Assembly (NCBI GenBank): GCA_913062575.1
Contig: CAJXVT010000001.1
Span: forward strand, 1 to 64,000
Length of the DNA stretch: 64,000 nt
DNA from: an uncultured Flavobacteriaceae bacterium
Lineage (GTDB): Bacteria; Bacteroidota; Bacteroidia; Flavobacteriales; Flavobacteriaceae
Direction of reading: 5' to 3'
The notes under the pieces: generated by a model
Told to the model about the DNA's origin: nothing
The model's database searches: none
The model's input: the letters and a program-made list of their open reading frames with translations, nothing else
Made by a program: the position numbers and the translations under genes
Shown here: one piece after another, positions 37,473 to 46,116 of the stretch
Position numbering within the stretch: position 1 is the first letter of the stretch
Layout of the letters: each line of letters starts with the position of its first letter

Positions 37473-38723
37473 TTATTTTCTAATGGCTTTTCTAAACCCG
37501 ATAGTGGCTAATAATCCAATAATAGGAATGATAGTAAACAGTGAATATAAATTCTGATATTCCACAAATGTTGGATCTTTTCCTAGCATATAGCCCACAA
37601 ATAAAGACATAAAAATATCTGGTGTAAACCCAACCACAGAGATAATTCCTACAAGTGTTCCTGTTAATTGAATGGGCGTTTTTGTCTCTTCAATAATTGC
37701 AAAATATAAACCTCTTAAAGAATAGGTCCCTAATGCCATAAATACAAAAAAGGTAAATGATAAAAATAATGGTTGGTCATAAAAGAATCCTAAGCCTAAT
37801 ACGGATGAAGCAATAATTAAAATTGTAAAACATGGAACTATTAGTTTTGAAGGAACGTACTTATCTGCAATCCAACCAACAGTTACTGCGGCGATAGGTC
37901 TTAAGTATTGAATGAATACTGCAAAATATGTTGATTCTTCTAATGAATACCCCCAAACATCACGTGCATAAGTTCCATAAGTTCCCGTTAATTTATAGGC
38001 ACAATAAGCACAAAAAATAATTAGGGAATGGTAGATGACTTTTCGTTGTTTCATTAACACGAATGCTTGTTTAAAATCGAACTGAAACTCCTTTGAATCT
38101 GATTTCTCAACCTTTTCTTTTGGTAAGAAAAACCAAACCAATACAGCTACTAAAAAGACAATCCCTGTAATGGTTCCTATAATATATTGTAACGTTTGTA
38201 CTTTGTCATCAAATGTAATGTCAAATGCGTCCGCAGGGAAAAAGAAACTTAGAATGGCTGCGCCAGACAACGCTATTGTTGCGGCAAAAAAACCTCTTCC
38301 CCCATCTAGTAACCCAAACGATAACCCTTGATTGTTTGAGTTTCCCCATTGACGAGTTGCTTTAATTAAAGCAGCCCAAAACAAGAAAATAGTTGAAACT
38401 CCCCAAAAAGCATATAATAATTTTAAAGTAAAAATAGACGGAATCATGGTCATCCAGAACCCACCAATTCCGGTTAGAATTAATGAAAGGCACAACAGTT
38501 TTCTAGCTTCCCATTTGTCAGCAATAAATCCACCAAAGAAATAGGAGATTACAGCTGTAATTCCATACAAAGCTTGGGCTTCTCCAATCTGAGCATCAGA
38601 GATTAAAAAAGCTTCTCTAATTACGGGTTTAAAAACGCGCATTAAAATAAAAGGTAGTAAGAAAATAGCTTCGCCGGCAATAACAAGGGCAAACATTGAG
38701 GTGAATTTGTTTTGTTTGAACAC
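37473..38723 (-). CDS. Major facilitator superfamily transporter
   Basis: This permease has about 12 helices and 417 residues from a GTG at 38723; ATG at 38696 or 38771 are alternatives, and homologs start near KFTSMFALVIAGE. The MFS signature between helices 2 and 3 appears as GGFIADKWEARKLL and is repeated as GWIADKYVPSKLI. It follows the FAD/Fe-S dehydrogenase gene, separated by a hairpin (38775-38802) and about 80 bases. Co-transcription suggests import of a substrate of the neighbouring pathway, but its specificity is not readable. Confidence 0.85.
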   Translation of the reverse strand: MFKQNKFTSMFALVIAGEAIFLLPFILMRVFKPVIREAFLISDAQIGEAQALYGITAVISYFFGGFIADKWEARKLLCLSLILTGIGGFWMTMIPSIFTLKLLYAFWGVSTIFLFWAALIKATRQWGNSNNQGLSFGLLDGGRGFFAATIALSGAAILSFFFPADAFDITFDDKVQTLQYIIGTITGIVFLVAVLVWFFLPKEKVEKSDSKEFQFDFKQAFVLMKQRKVIYHSLIIFCAYCAYKLTGTYGTYARDVWGYSLEESTYFAVFIQYLRPIAAVTVGWIADKYVPSKLIVPCFTILIIASSVLGLGFFYDQPLFLSFTFFVFMALGTYSLRGLYFAIIEETKTPIQLTGTLVGIISVVGFTPDIFMSLFVGYMLGKDPTFVEYQNLYSLFTIIPIIGLLATIGFRKAIRK

Positions 38724-38774
38724 AATAGAATGATTAGTTCTTAAATGTACAAAACAAATAACAATGTTCAATTA

Positions 38775-38802
38775 ACAATTATCATTATTAACTGATAATT
38801 GT
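38775..38802. repeat. 10-bp inverted repeat between dehydrogenase and MFS genes
   Basis: ACAATTATCA (38775-38784) pairs with TGATAATTGT (38793-38802). The string AACTGATAATTGT also occurs in the repeat at 4347-4361. It may attenuate transcription into the MFS gene. Confidence 0.5.
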
Positions 38803-38803
38803 A

Positions 38804-41737
38804 TTATTGTTTTAGTGCTTCCTTTAATATGGTGATTGGGTGTTTTGCTAGTCGTTTTGTTCCGTCAAAAATTTGATGTCTACAACTAGTTCCCGCTGCT
38901 ACAATTTCTGTATCTGTTGAGCAGTTTCTTACTTTAGGAAACAAGGTGTCTTCACCAACTTGCATACTCAACTCGTAATGTTCTTTTTCATAACCAAAAC
39001 TCCCAGCCATTCCACAACAACCTGTATTTAATATGGTTACTGAATAGTTTGTAGGGATATTTAAAATATTAAAACTCGCAGCTGTACTAGACAATGCTTT
39101 TTGATGACAGTGTCCATGAATTTTCAGAGTCAAAGACTCTTTGGTAAACAAATCTTTGTCAATGTTTCCTGCTTCAAATTCGGTATTTAAAAACTCTTCT
39201 ATGGTGAAGGCGTTTTTTGCGATTTTTTCTGCAGATGTTTTGTCATCTGCTAAACGAATATATTCGTCTCTAAAAGTTAAAATAGCAGAAGGTTCAATTC
39301 CGATTAATGGTGTTTCTGAGGTAATTACCTCTTTAAAAAACGCTACATTTTCATTGCAATGATGTTTGGCTTCTTTTAAGAAGCCTTTAGAAATATATGT
39401 TCTTCCACTTTCTAAATGATGGATAGGAATAACTGAATAATTTAATTTTCCTAGCAATTTTATTGCGTCATGACCAAGTTCAGTATCTAGGTAGTTAGTG
39501 AATTCATCAATATATAGGTATACAGTTTTTGTTGGGTTTTTAATGTTAATTTCGCCATCATCTAGCCAGTCATAAAATTTAATATATGAAGATAAACTTT
39601 CTTTAACTTTTGGTAGGTTCCTTTTTTGATGTACGCCAGTTATCATTTTTATGATACTTGATGTAATTCTATTTTGAGAAATTGCATTATAAAAATTGGG
39701 GACTCTAGATGCAATTTTATTGAAATCTGTTGATTTTGCAAAAAGTTTAGATCTAAAAGAGTAGCCATTTGTTTCTTGATATTGATATAGAAACTCTGCT
39801 TTTAATGCGGCTACATCTACATTACTTGGACATTCTGATGCACAGGCTTTACAACTTAAACAAAGATCAAATACTTCTTTTAACTCTTTATGGTTGAATT
39901 TATTTTGCTCTTCAGAATTGGTTAAAAACTCACGAAGTGTGTTTGCTCTAGCTCTTGTGGTGTCTTTTTCGTTTTTTGAAGCTCTATAACTCGGACACAT
40001 GGTTCCGCCAACAGATGCAGGTTTTCTACAATCTCCAGAACCATTACATTTCTCTGCTAATTTTAAAATTCCTTCGCTTTCAGAAAAATCTTGAATGGTT
40101 TTTATTACAGGTTCTATTCTATCAATCTCATAACGTAAACTTTTATCCATCGGAAAAGCATCTGTAATTTTCCCTTTGTTAAAGATGTTATTTGGATCAA
40201 AGGCTTTTTTAATACGTCTTAATAATTGGTAATTCTCTTCTCCAATCATTAATGGAATAAATTCTGCGCGTACAATTCCGTCTCCATGTTCTCCACTAAA
40301 TGATCCTTTGTATTTCTTAACCAATTCGGCAGTTTCTGTAGTAATCTTTCTAAAAAGAACGACGTCTTCTGATTTTTTTAAGTTTAATATGGGGCGTAAA
40401 TGGATTTCTCCAGCTCCAGCATGTGCATAATACACAGCTTCTTGCTGGTACTTGTCCATGATTAAGGTGAATTCCTCGATAAAATCTGGTAAGTCGTTTA
40501 AATCAACTGCGGTGTCTTCTATACAGGCAACCGCTTTATGATCTCCAACCATATTCCCCAATAAACCCAAACCGGCTTTACGCAAGGCAAATATTTTATT
40601 GATATCAGCTCCATATATCTTTGGATGGTGATATCCCATCTTCTTTCTTTCTAAATCTGCAATTAAATTATCGGCTAAGACTTCAGCTTCTTCAATGGTA
40701 TCTGCAGCAACTTCTAACATTAACACAGCTCCTGGATCGCCTTGTAAAAAGAACCTGTTTTTTGCTTGTTCTCGGTTGCTTTTGGTGCAATCTAAAATCA
40801 CTTTATCCATCAATTCACAGGTGTATAACTTGTGATTCATGGTAATAACAGTCGCTTTTAAACTCTCATTCACATTGTTAAAATGAGACGTAACCATAAT
40901 GCTTTCTTTTGGTTGTATATCATCTAATTGAATGGTAATCTGAGTAGAAAAAGCCAAGGTTCCTTCACTACCAGATAAGAATTTAGCGACATTGATTGTT
41001 GGTTCAGTTCCTCCAAAAATATCTGAGGTTAAAAACTCATCAATTGCATAGCCAGTATTTCTTCTATGGATTGTTTCCTTTGGGAATTCTTTTTTAATTT
41101 CTTCTTGTGCTGAGTCAAAAATCAACTCATCGTAAATAGATTTATAGATGTTACCTTCTAAGGTGTCTTCTTCGAGTTTTTGTAGAAATTCTTCAGATGT
41201 AATTTCTGAAAACGTAGCTAAGCTTCCATCGCTTAAAATAGTATCAATAGAAACTACTTTGTCCCTGGTAACTCCATAGCGAATAGAGGTGCTCCCAGAA
41301 GAGTTATTCCCCACCATTCCGCCAATCATACAACGGTTAGACGTTGAGGTGTTTGGTCCAAAAAACAGACCATGTGGTTTTATAAAGAGGTTCAATTCAT
41401 CTCTAATAACACCAGGTTGTAATGTAACTGTCTTGTTCTTAAGATCTAACGAGATAATCTCTGTGAAATGCTTAGAAACATCTACTACAATTCCATCTCC
41501 TACACATTGACCGGCCAAAGAAGTTCCGGCTGCTCTCGGAATTAACGTGGTATTATTCTCTGTAGCAAAAGCAATTAATTGCTGAATGTCAGCTACATTT
41601 TTTGGATAGGCAACTGCTAACGGAATTTTACGATACACTGAAGCATCTGTTGCGTAAATGGTTTTGTGTAAGCTGTCAAAGTGAAACTCACCAAGGAGTG
41701 TGTTTCCAAAAGATTCTAATTGTTTCTGGTCAATCAT
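38804..41737 (-). CDS. FAD-linked oxidase/Fe-S protein, probable D-2-hydroxyglutarate dehydrogenase (YdiJ-like)
   Basis: This 977-residue protein has an FAD-binding PCMH domain (about 35-210; GTSLAGQCVGDG and MVGNNSSGSTSIRYG), an FAD-oxidase C-terminal domain (about 240-525; HAGAGEIHLRP and GSFSGEHGDG), a ferredoxin-like section with CNGSGDCRK and CLSCKACASECP (about 560-650), and CCG-type cysteines near the end (NTGCCGMAGSF). This fusion is YdiJ-like, and YdiJ enzymes oxidise D-2-hydroxyglutarate. It starts 6 bases after the Lrp-type regulator, and the divergent gene resembles HglS, which makes D-2-hydroxyglutarate. D-lactate or glycolate are alternatives. Confidence 0.87.
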   Translation of the reverse strand: MIDQKQLESFGNTLLGEFHFDSLHKTIYATDASVYRKIPLAVAYPKNVADIQQLIAFATENNTTLIPRAAGTSLAGQCVGDGIVVDVSKHFTEIISLDLKNKTVTLQPGVIRDELNLFIKPHGLFFGPNTSTSNRCMIGGMVGNNSSGSTSIRYGVTRDKVVSIDTILSDGSLATFSEITSEEFLQKLEEDTLEGNIYKSIYDELIFDSAQEEIKKEFPKETIHRRNTGYAIDEFLTSDIFGGTEPTINVAKFLSGSEGTLAFSTQITIQLDDIQPKESIMVTSHFNNVNESLKATVITMNHKLYTCELMDKVILDCTKSNREQAKNRFFLQGDPGAVLMLEVAADTIEEAEVLADNLIADLERKKMGYHHPKIYGADINKIFALRKAGLGLLGNMVGDHKAVACIEDTAVDLNDLPDFIEEFTLIMDKYQQEAVYYAHAGAGEIHLRPILNLKKSEDVVLFRKITTETAELVKKYKGSFSGEHGDGIVRAEFIPLMIGEENYQLLRRIKKAFDPNNIFNKGKITDAFPMDKSLRYEIDRIEPVIKTIQDFSESEGILKLAEKCNGSGDCRKPASVGGTMCPSYRASKNEKDTTRARANTLREFLTNSEEQNKFNHKELKEVFDLCLSCKACASECPSNVDVAALKAEFLYQYQETNGYSFRSKLFAKSTDFNKIASRVPNFYNAISQNRITSSIIKMITGVHQKRNLPKVKESLSSYIKFYDWLDDGEINIKNPTKTVYLYIDEFTNYLDTELGHDAIKLLGKLNYSVIPIHHLESGRTYISKGFLKEAKHHCNENVAFFKEVITSETPLIGIEPSAILTFRDEYIRLADDKTSAEKIAKNAFTIEEFLNTEFEAGNIDKDLFTKESLTLKIHGHCHQKALSSTAASFNILNIPTNYSVTILNTGCCGMAGSFGYEKEHYELSMQVGEDTLFPKVRNCSTDTEIVAAGTSCRHQIFDGTKRLAKHPITILKEALKQ

Positions 41738-41743
41738 TGTGTG

Positions 41744-42202
41744 CTATTGAATAGGAATATTTCTTTTAAAACCAGTATCGAAACAAATAAAAGTATCAGT
41801 ACCAGCAACTCCGTTTATCAAATGAACTTGTTCGTATAAAATTGTACGTAAATGTTCATTGTCTCGTGCAAATATCAGAATAAAAATGGCATAATTACCA
41901 GAAACATAATTACATTCTACAATCTCTTCAATTTTCTCCATTTCTTCCATTACGCTTTTAGCAAAACGTGCTTCTCGCAATCGAATTCCTGTATACGATT
42001 TAGTTTTAAAACCCAACATTTTTTCATCCAACACAAACTCAGCATTTTTAATAACGCCTGCTTCGGTTAACTTTTTAATCCGTTGATGGACTAATGAGTT
42101 CGAAATTTTGAGTTCTTCTGCTATTTTCGAGTAAGCTTTACGTGCATCTTTACGTAAGATTTGTAAGATTTGTTTGTCTGTATAATCAAATTGACTTTCC
42201 AT
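41744..42202 (-). CDS. Lrp/AsnC family transcriptional regulator
   Basis: This 152-residue regulator has an N-terminal winged helix-turn-helix (TDKQILQILRKDARKAYSKIAEELKISNSLVHQRIKKL) and a C-terminal RAM effector domain (about 70-145; VSGNYAIFILIFA). Members sense amino acids. It heads the operon with the dehydrogenase and MFS genes and is divergent from the DUF1338 gene, so the 151-base spacer 42203-42353 is the likely operator region. Confidence 0.92.
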   Translation of the reverse strand: MESQFDYTDKQILQILRKDARKAYSKIAEELKISNSLVHQRIKKLTEAGVIKNAEFVLDEKMLGFKTKSYTGIRLREARFAKSVMEEMEKIEEIVECNYVSGNYAIFILIFARDNEHLRTILYEQVHLINGVAGTDTFICFDTGFKRNIPIQ

Positions 42203-42329
42203 AAGAATACCTAGAATTAATTACTGTCAAATACTTGTGAATAAGATAAATTAAAATCAAAATGACTTAAAATAACTTATGTGGATGTAAATTTAGCTAT
42301 TATATGTCAATTTGTAAAGTAAATCGATT

Positions 42330-42337
42330 TATTTTTG
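42330..42337 (+). promoter_or_regulatory. -7 promoter box (TATTTTTG) for the DUF1338 gene
   Basis: An exact TAnnTTTG match 16 bases before the ATG, with TTTG at 42311-42314. The spacer is shared with the divergent lrp gene. Confidence 0.6.
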
Positions 42338-42353
42338 TGTCGTAAATTAAACA

Positions 42354-43169
42354 ATGATGACAACTACAGAGATTTTTGACAACTTATGGAACGAGTACAC
42401 AGATAGAACTCCTTCTGCACAAAAAATAAAAAACCTATTTGAAGAAAAAGGAAACACGATTTTTAACGATCATGTTGCCTTTAGGACTTTTGATGATACT
42501 CGAGTAAATATTGAAGTATTGGCAGCTCCATTTATTGCTGCTGGTTATGTAGAGTGTGGTGAGTATACTTTTGAGAAAAAGAAATTGTATGCAAAGCATT
42601 TTGAGCATGCTACAGATAAAAATGCACCAAGAGTATTTATCAGTCAGTTAAAAACAACCGAATTTTCGTATGAATTACAAGGAGCTGTAAAAAAGATGAT
42701 TGATAGTATTCCTTCAGAAGAATTGACTTCGGGGAATTTAGTTTTTAATGGACGTTTGTGGGAGCAACCATCTTTTGAGGTGTACCAAAAATTACAAGCC
42801 GAAACAGAATATGCAGCTTGGTTGTATGTAAACGGTTTTTGTGCCAACCACTTTACAGTAGATGTAAACAAATTAAATACGTTTGATTCTTTGCAAGATG
42901 TAAATGAGTTCTTAAAAGACAACGATTTTAAAATGAATACTTCTGGTGGAGAGATTAAAGGAACACCAGCAGAATTGTTAGAGCAATCTAGTGTATTAGC
43001 AGATAAAGTGCCAGTTGCATTTACAGAAACTACTAAAAAAATTACTTCTTGTTATTATGAGTTTGCCTATAGATACGCTATGACAAACGGAGACTTATAC
43101 TCTGGTTTTATTGCTGGTTCTGCAGATAAAATTTTTGAAAGTACAGATATGAAATTGCAAGAAGCTTAG
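42354..43169 (+). CDS. DUF1338 protein, probable 2-oxoadipate dioxygenase/decarboxylase (HglS-like)
   Basis: HglS (DUF1338) is a non-haem iron enzyme converting 2-oxoadipate to D-2-hydroxyglutarate in lysine catabolism. The 271-residue protein shows DHVAFRTF with H40 and R44, the same H-x3-R spacing I recall for the iron and substrate residues of Pseudomonas HglS. It also has CANHFTVDVN (candidate second His) and CYYEFAYRY (candidate Glu). It is shorter than the proteobacterial enzyme. The divergent operon holds a D-2-hydroxyglutarate dehydrogenase-like gene and an Lrp-type regulator, in agreement with that pathway. M2 at 42357 is an alternative start. Confidence 0.85.
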   Translation: MMTTTEIFDNLWNEYTDRTPSAQKIKNLFEEKGNTIFNDHVAFRTFDDTRVNIEVLAAPFIAAGYVECGEYTFEKKKLYAKHFEHATDKNAPRVFISQLKTTEFSYELQGAVKKMIDSIPSEELTSGNLVFNGRLWEQPSFEVYQKLQAETEYAAWLYVNGFCANHFTVDVNKLNTFDSLQDVNEFLKDNDFKMNTSGGEIKGTPAELLEQSSVLADKVPVAFTETTKKITSCYYEFAYRYAMTNGDLYSGFIAGSADKIFESTDMKLQEA

Positions 43170-43218
43170 ACTTACTCGAATTATATAAAAAAAGCCTCGC
43201 AATTTGCGAGGCTTTTTT
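43170..43218. terminator. Terminator with conserved leader, copy 1
   Basis: The perfect 15-bp stem (43188-43202 with 43204-43218) has core GCCTCGCAA/TTGCGAGGC and T-runs. Together with 18 bases to its left it aligns with 46043-46091 over 49 bases, and two of the stem changes are compensated. Confidence 0.88.
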
Positions 43219-43265
43219 ATGGTTATATACTAGTAATTAATAATACACCATGCTATGTGCAGTTT

Positions 43266-44147
43266 TTAGATGTTTATTTCAACAACTAATTGCTTACTAA
43301 GTATTCCTTTTCCTCCAGCCATTAAATTCGTTATCTCTCCTTTTTCTATCTGCAAATTGGTTATAATTAAGCTTGGAGAAGGTTCTTGCATGTATTTACC
43401 TTGTTGAATGTGAAAACTGTTTTTCTTAATTTTTAAAATGTCAAATAAATAACATCCAAGTGGTCCTGCCGCCATTCCTGTTCCTGACTCTTCTAATATT
43501 CCATAACGTGGGCCAAACATTCTTGAAGTAGCATCATATTCTGTATCAGTAGAAAATACATAGTAGCCAATTAAATCGAATGCATCACTAATTTTACTGA
43601 TTAAGTCAAAATTTGGAGTAATATTCTTTAAGATTTCTTTGTTTTTAACAGGAACAAGTATGAAAGAATTTCCCGTATTTACCAATTGAATTGGTGCGTT
43701 GGCTAAAAGATCATCTTTCTTTAACCCTAATGATTGTAGAATTTCATTTTCTTTGTGACTTACGTCAATATATTTGGGGGCTAATTGTTCCATAAATGCT
43801 AGATCACCAATTATTTCTATTTCTCTTTTCCCATCAATGGTTTCTTTTGAAGAATTATCACTCTTTAGAACCCCAATTTGTTTTAAGTAAGAAAATGTAG
43901 CTACTGTGGCATGCCCACAATGTGCAATTTGTTTATTTGGAGTAAAGAAATCTAATTTAAAATCTTCCGTTTTAGATTTTGAAACAAAAGCGGTTTCAGA
44001 CAAACCTACTTTTTTAGAAATTTCAAGTTTGTTTTTATCAGATAACTCATCTGCGTTTAAAACTACACCTGCAGGATTACCACCTTTTCCGTTTTCTGCA
44101 AAAGCGTTAAGAATTTGTATTGTAACTGTTTTTTTTGAACTATCCAT
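43266..44147 (-). CDS. PhzF family isomerase
   Basis: This 293-residue cytoplasmic protein is of the PhzF/diaminopimelate-epimerase fold. N-terminal signatures are NAFAENGKGGNPAGVVL and GLSETAFVSK (the catalytic Glu is E51), followed by FFTPNKQIAHCGHAT; the second half has ESGTGMAAGPLGCYLF. Despite the name there is no phenazine gene nearby; the natural substrate is unknown. It is transcribed behind the SigZ-like sigma factor gene (54-base gap). Confidence 0.9.
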   Translation of the reverse strand: MDSSKKTVTIQILNAFAENGKGGNPAGVVLNADELSDKNKLEISKKVGLSETAFVSKSKTEDFKLDFFTPNKQIAHCGHATVATFSYLKQIGVLKSDNSSKETIDGKREIEIIGDLAFMEQLAPKYIDVSHKENEILQSLGLKKDDLLANAPIQLVNTGNSFILVPVKNKEILKNITPNFDLISKISDAFDLIGYYVFSTDTEYDATSRMFGPRYGILEESGTGMAAGPLGCYLFDILKIKKNSFHIQQGKYMQEPSPSLIITNLQIEKGEITNLMAGGKGILSKQLVVEINI

Positions 44148-44201
44148 TTTATGTTTTTTATGTTATGTAAGATGGACGAAAGAAGTTAGAAAAAGACGTA
44201 A

Positions 44202-44738
44202 TTAATTTTCATCATTTTCAAAATCTAGTAATTTACCTGTATTATCTGACTCTACATTAGGGCAATTTAAAATATTTTCTTTTAAAATTTCTTTAGCTTT
44301 TTGAACTCGTGATTTGGTTCCCGAATAGGAGATTTTTAGATATTCTGCTAGTTCTTTTTGTGAATAATTTTTAAAAGAGGTTAAAATAATTGCTTCTTTA
44401 TGTTGTGAAGAAAGGTTTTCTATTTTTTGATTGATACAGTTGGTTAGATTTGAATACTCAAAATTATTGGTGTCTTTTTCTGGAATATCTATACCCGTAA
44501 TTGAAATGCTTTTATCTTTTACTTTTCGAAAATAATCTATAATGCTATTTCTTGTAATCTGGTAAATCCAAGAAGTGAGTTTAGAAATATGTTTTAGCTG
44601 ATGAATTTTAGTTTGAACCTTTAAGAAAACCTCTTGATGAATATCTTTTGACGTTTGTTCATCTTTTACTTTTCCTAAAATAAACTTATAAAGCTCTTCA
44701 TTTAAGTCAACCCAGATAATGTTAATTTCTCTATTCAC
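44202..44738 (-). CDS. SigZ-type RNA polymerase sigma factor
   Basis: This ECF-like sigma factor has 178 residues from a GTG at 44738. Region 2 has KDIHQEVFLKVQTKI and LTSWIYQITRNSIIDYFRK, and region 4 has YSQKELAEYLKISYSGTKSRVQKAKEIL. The extra C-terminal tail with Cys and GKLLDFE resembles Bacillus SigZ. The frame is open to a TTG at 44804, but that lies at the promoter block (44795-44850), so the GTG is preferred with a leader of about 65 bases. It precedes phzF. The block upstream is shared with two other operons, which raises the possibility of autoregulation. Confidence 0.85.
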   Translation of the reverse strand: MNREINIIWVDLNEELYKFILGKVKDEQTSKDIHQEVFLKVQTKIHQLKHISKLTSWIYQITRNSIIDYFRKVKDKSISITGIDIPEKDTNNFEYSNLTNCINQKIENLSSQHKEAIILTSFKNYSQKELAEYLKISYSGTKSRVQKAKEILKENILNCPNVESDNTGKLLDFENDEN

Positions 44739-44794
44739 AATTTTGTTTTTTAACGTGTTTGTGTATCTATTTTTGTGGTTAAACTGCAATATGC

Positions 44795-44850
44795 TTTTTA
44801 CCAATCCCGAAAGATAATTAATTCGTGTGAATTTACATTTTAAAAATACT
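44795..44850 (-). promoter_or_regulatory. Shared promoter block, copy A (sigZ-phzF)
   Basis: On the minus strand it contains CGAATTAATTATCTTTCGGGATTGG, with TATCTTTC as a -7-like box. It agrees with 45965-46020 at 47 of 56 positions. Confidence 0.6.
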
Positions 44851-44857
44851 GTAGCAA

Positions 44858-45220
44858 TTAATTAGCTTTTTCATCATTCTCTTTGGATCTATCTTCTTTT
44901 TCGTCTAACATTTCTAAATAAAGATCCTCAACATGTTCTCTAGCCCAAGCGGTTCTTCTTAAAAAACCCAAGCTAGATTTCATAGTCGGATTGTATATAA
45001 AACAGCGAATATTGACACGATCTCCCAGATACTCCCAACCATAATACGCTACCAAACGTTCTAAAACCTGTACAAGTTTAACTCCGTGAAACGGATTGTT
45101 TAGCTGTTCTTCTGTAGCTTGCTTTCGTATGCGTTTTGTAGGTTTTTTTTTATTAGAAAGTTCTTCAGATTGCTTTTGTGTGTCTGTAGGTTTGTTGTTG
45201 TCAATGTTATTTGTGTTCAT
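44858..45220 (-). CDS. VF530 family (DUF2132) protein
   Basis: This 120-residue protein begins with a Lys-rich, disordered N-terminus (about 1-45). A VF530 domain follows: NPFHGVKLVQVLERLV, YYGWEYLGDRVNIRCF, NPTMKSSLGFLRRTAWAREHVEDLY. The family is a small helical, possibly DNA-binding fold. The start at 45220 (MNTNNID) is used because the longer frame from 45274 overlaps the upstream gene. It forms an operon with that gene. Confidence 0.87.
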   Translation of the reverse strand: MNTNNIDNNKPTDTQKQSEELSNKKKPTKRIRKQATEEQLNNPFHGVKLVQVLERLVAYYGWEYLGDRVNIRCFIYNPTMKSSLGFLRRTAWAREHVEDLYLEMLDEKEDRSKENDEKAN

Positions 45221-45246
45221 TGTTGTTGTGTCTATTGAATACAGTT

Positions 45247-45951
45247 TTAAGAGATGGTTTTTTCGGAAACCCAACCCGTAAGATCTTCAATGAAATATTG
45301 CAAAATTTTATCATAGCTATCTTCTGTATCTTCCATATCGAAGGTTTTCCAATCTAACCAAAACTCTGATAATAAAGTGTACAGTTCTTTATCTAACTCT
45401 TGAAAAGCGATGAAGTGTTTATGGTACTTAAATGCCGGATTATTACAAGACTTCATTGCGAAGAATGTACCAATAAAAAAATCTACAGCTTCTCTATCAT
45501 AAATGCCTTTGTTCTTATACCTTTTAAAGAGAACGTCTAACATTTTCTTATTCATCTTAGGTTCATTAAAATCACTTGTTAAAAGTCGATTTTCATAACC
45601 CATTTTTAAAAATAGTGGACGCTTTAATTCAAGTTCTAGACAATACGCTACATGCTCTTTTAAACCATCAGAAAAAAGAGTATTAATTTCCTCAGATTTT
45701 TCCAAAACAGGATAGAAATCTTCTTCGATTTTTACGTTTTTTGATTTTAAGTAAAGGTGAATTAATTGATGGGTAAATGAAGTTGCACTAAGGTCATTTT
45801 CATTAATGCTGATGGTTGCACTATTGTCTGAAACGGTTGAACTATAACCCTCTTCTGTACTTGCTATTAATTCAATTTTATATACGTTACTTAATTCATT
45901 CCATAAATCGATGTTCTTGTCATCAATTAACAGCGTAAGATGTGCTTTCAT
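45247..45951 (-). CDS. Hypothetical protein with a metallopeptidase-like HxxxH segment
   Basis: The family is not recognised. The protein has 234 residues, no signal peptide and no membrane helix. The segment SFTHQLIHLYLKSKN resembles the active helix of zinc peptidases (HExxH) but has Q where Glu is needed, so an inactive relative is possible. It is first in an operon with the VF530 gene and is preceded by the shared promoter block (45965-46020). Confidence 0.72.
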   Translation of the reverse strand: MKAHLTLLIDDKNIDLWNELSNVYKIELIASTEEGYSSTVSDNSATISINENDLSATSFTHQLIHLYLKSKNVKIEEDFYPVLEKSEEINTLFSDGLKEHVAYCLELELKRPLFLKMGYENRLLTSDFNEPKMNKKMLDVLFKRYKNKGIYDREAVDFFIGTFFAMKSCNNPAFKYHKHFIAFQELDKELYTLLSEFWLDWKTFDMEDTEDSYDKILQYFIEDLTGWVSEKTIS

Positions 45952-45964
45952 GTATTTAAACTAT

Positions 45965-46020
45965 TTTTTACCAATGCGGAAAGATAATTAATTCGCGTTA
46001 ATTTCTGTTTTAGAATTACT
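45965..46020 (-). promoter_or_regulatory. Shared promoter block, copy B (hypothetical-VF530)
   Basis: The minus strand contains AACGCGAATTAATTATCTTTCCGCATTGG, with -7-like TATCTTTC about 30 bases before the ATG at 45951. It is homologous to copy A (44795-44850) and to copy C (47466-47500). Confidence 0.6.
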
Positions 46021-46042
46021 AAAGAAATCACAAAAAGCATAA

Positions 46043-46091
46043 ACTTACTTGAACTATATAAATAAAGCCTCACAACTTGTGAGGCTTTATT
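46043..46091. terminator. Terminator with conserved leader, copy 2
   Basis: The perfect 15-bp stem AATAAAGCCTCACAA/TTGTGAGGCTTTATT (46061-46075 with 46077-46091) aligns with 43170-43218. It ends the GNAT-YkgJ operon. Confidence 0.85.
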
Positions 46092-46116
46092 GGTGTTTAT
46101 TAAGTTAGGTGAAATA

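Noticed and set aside
43266-44147. Phenazine biosynthesis
   Set aside because: PhzF-family proteins are widespread outside phenazine producers and no other phz gene is present.
45247-45951. Active zinc peptidase (HExxH)
   Set aside because: The segment is HQLIH; the catalytic Glu is replaced by Gln and no further metal ligand is evident.
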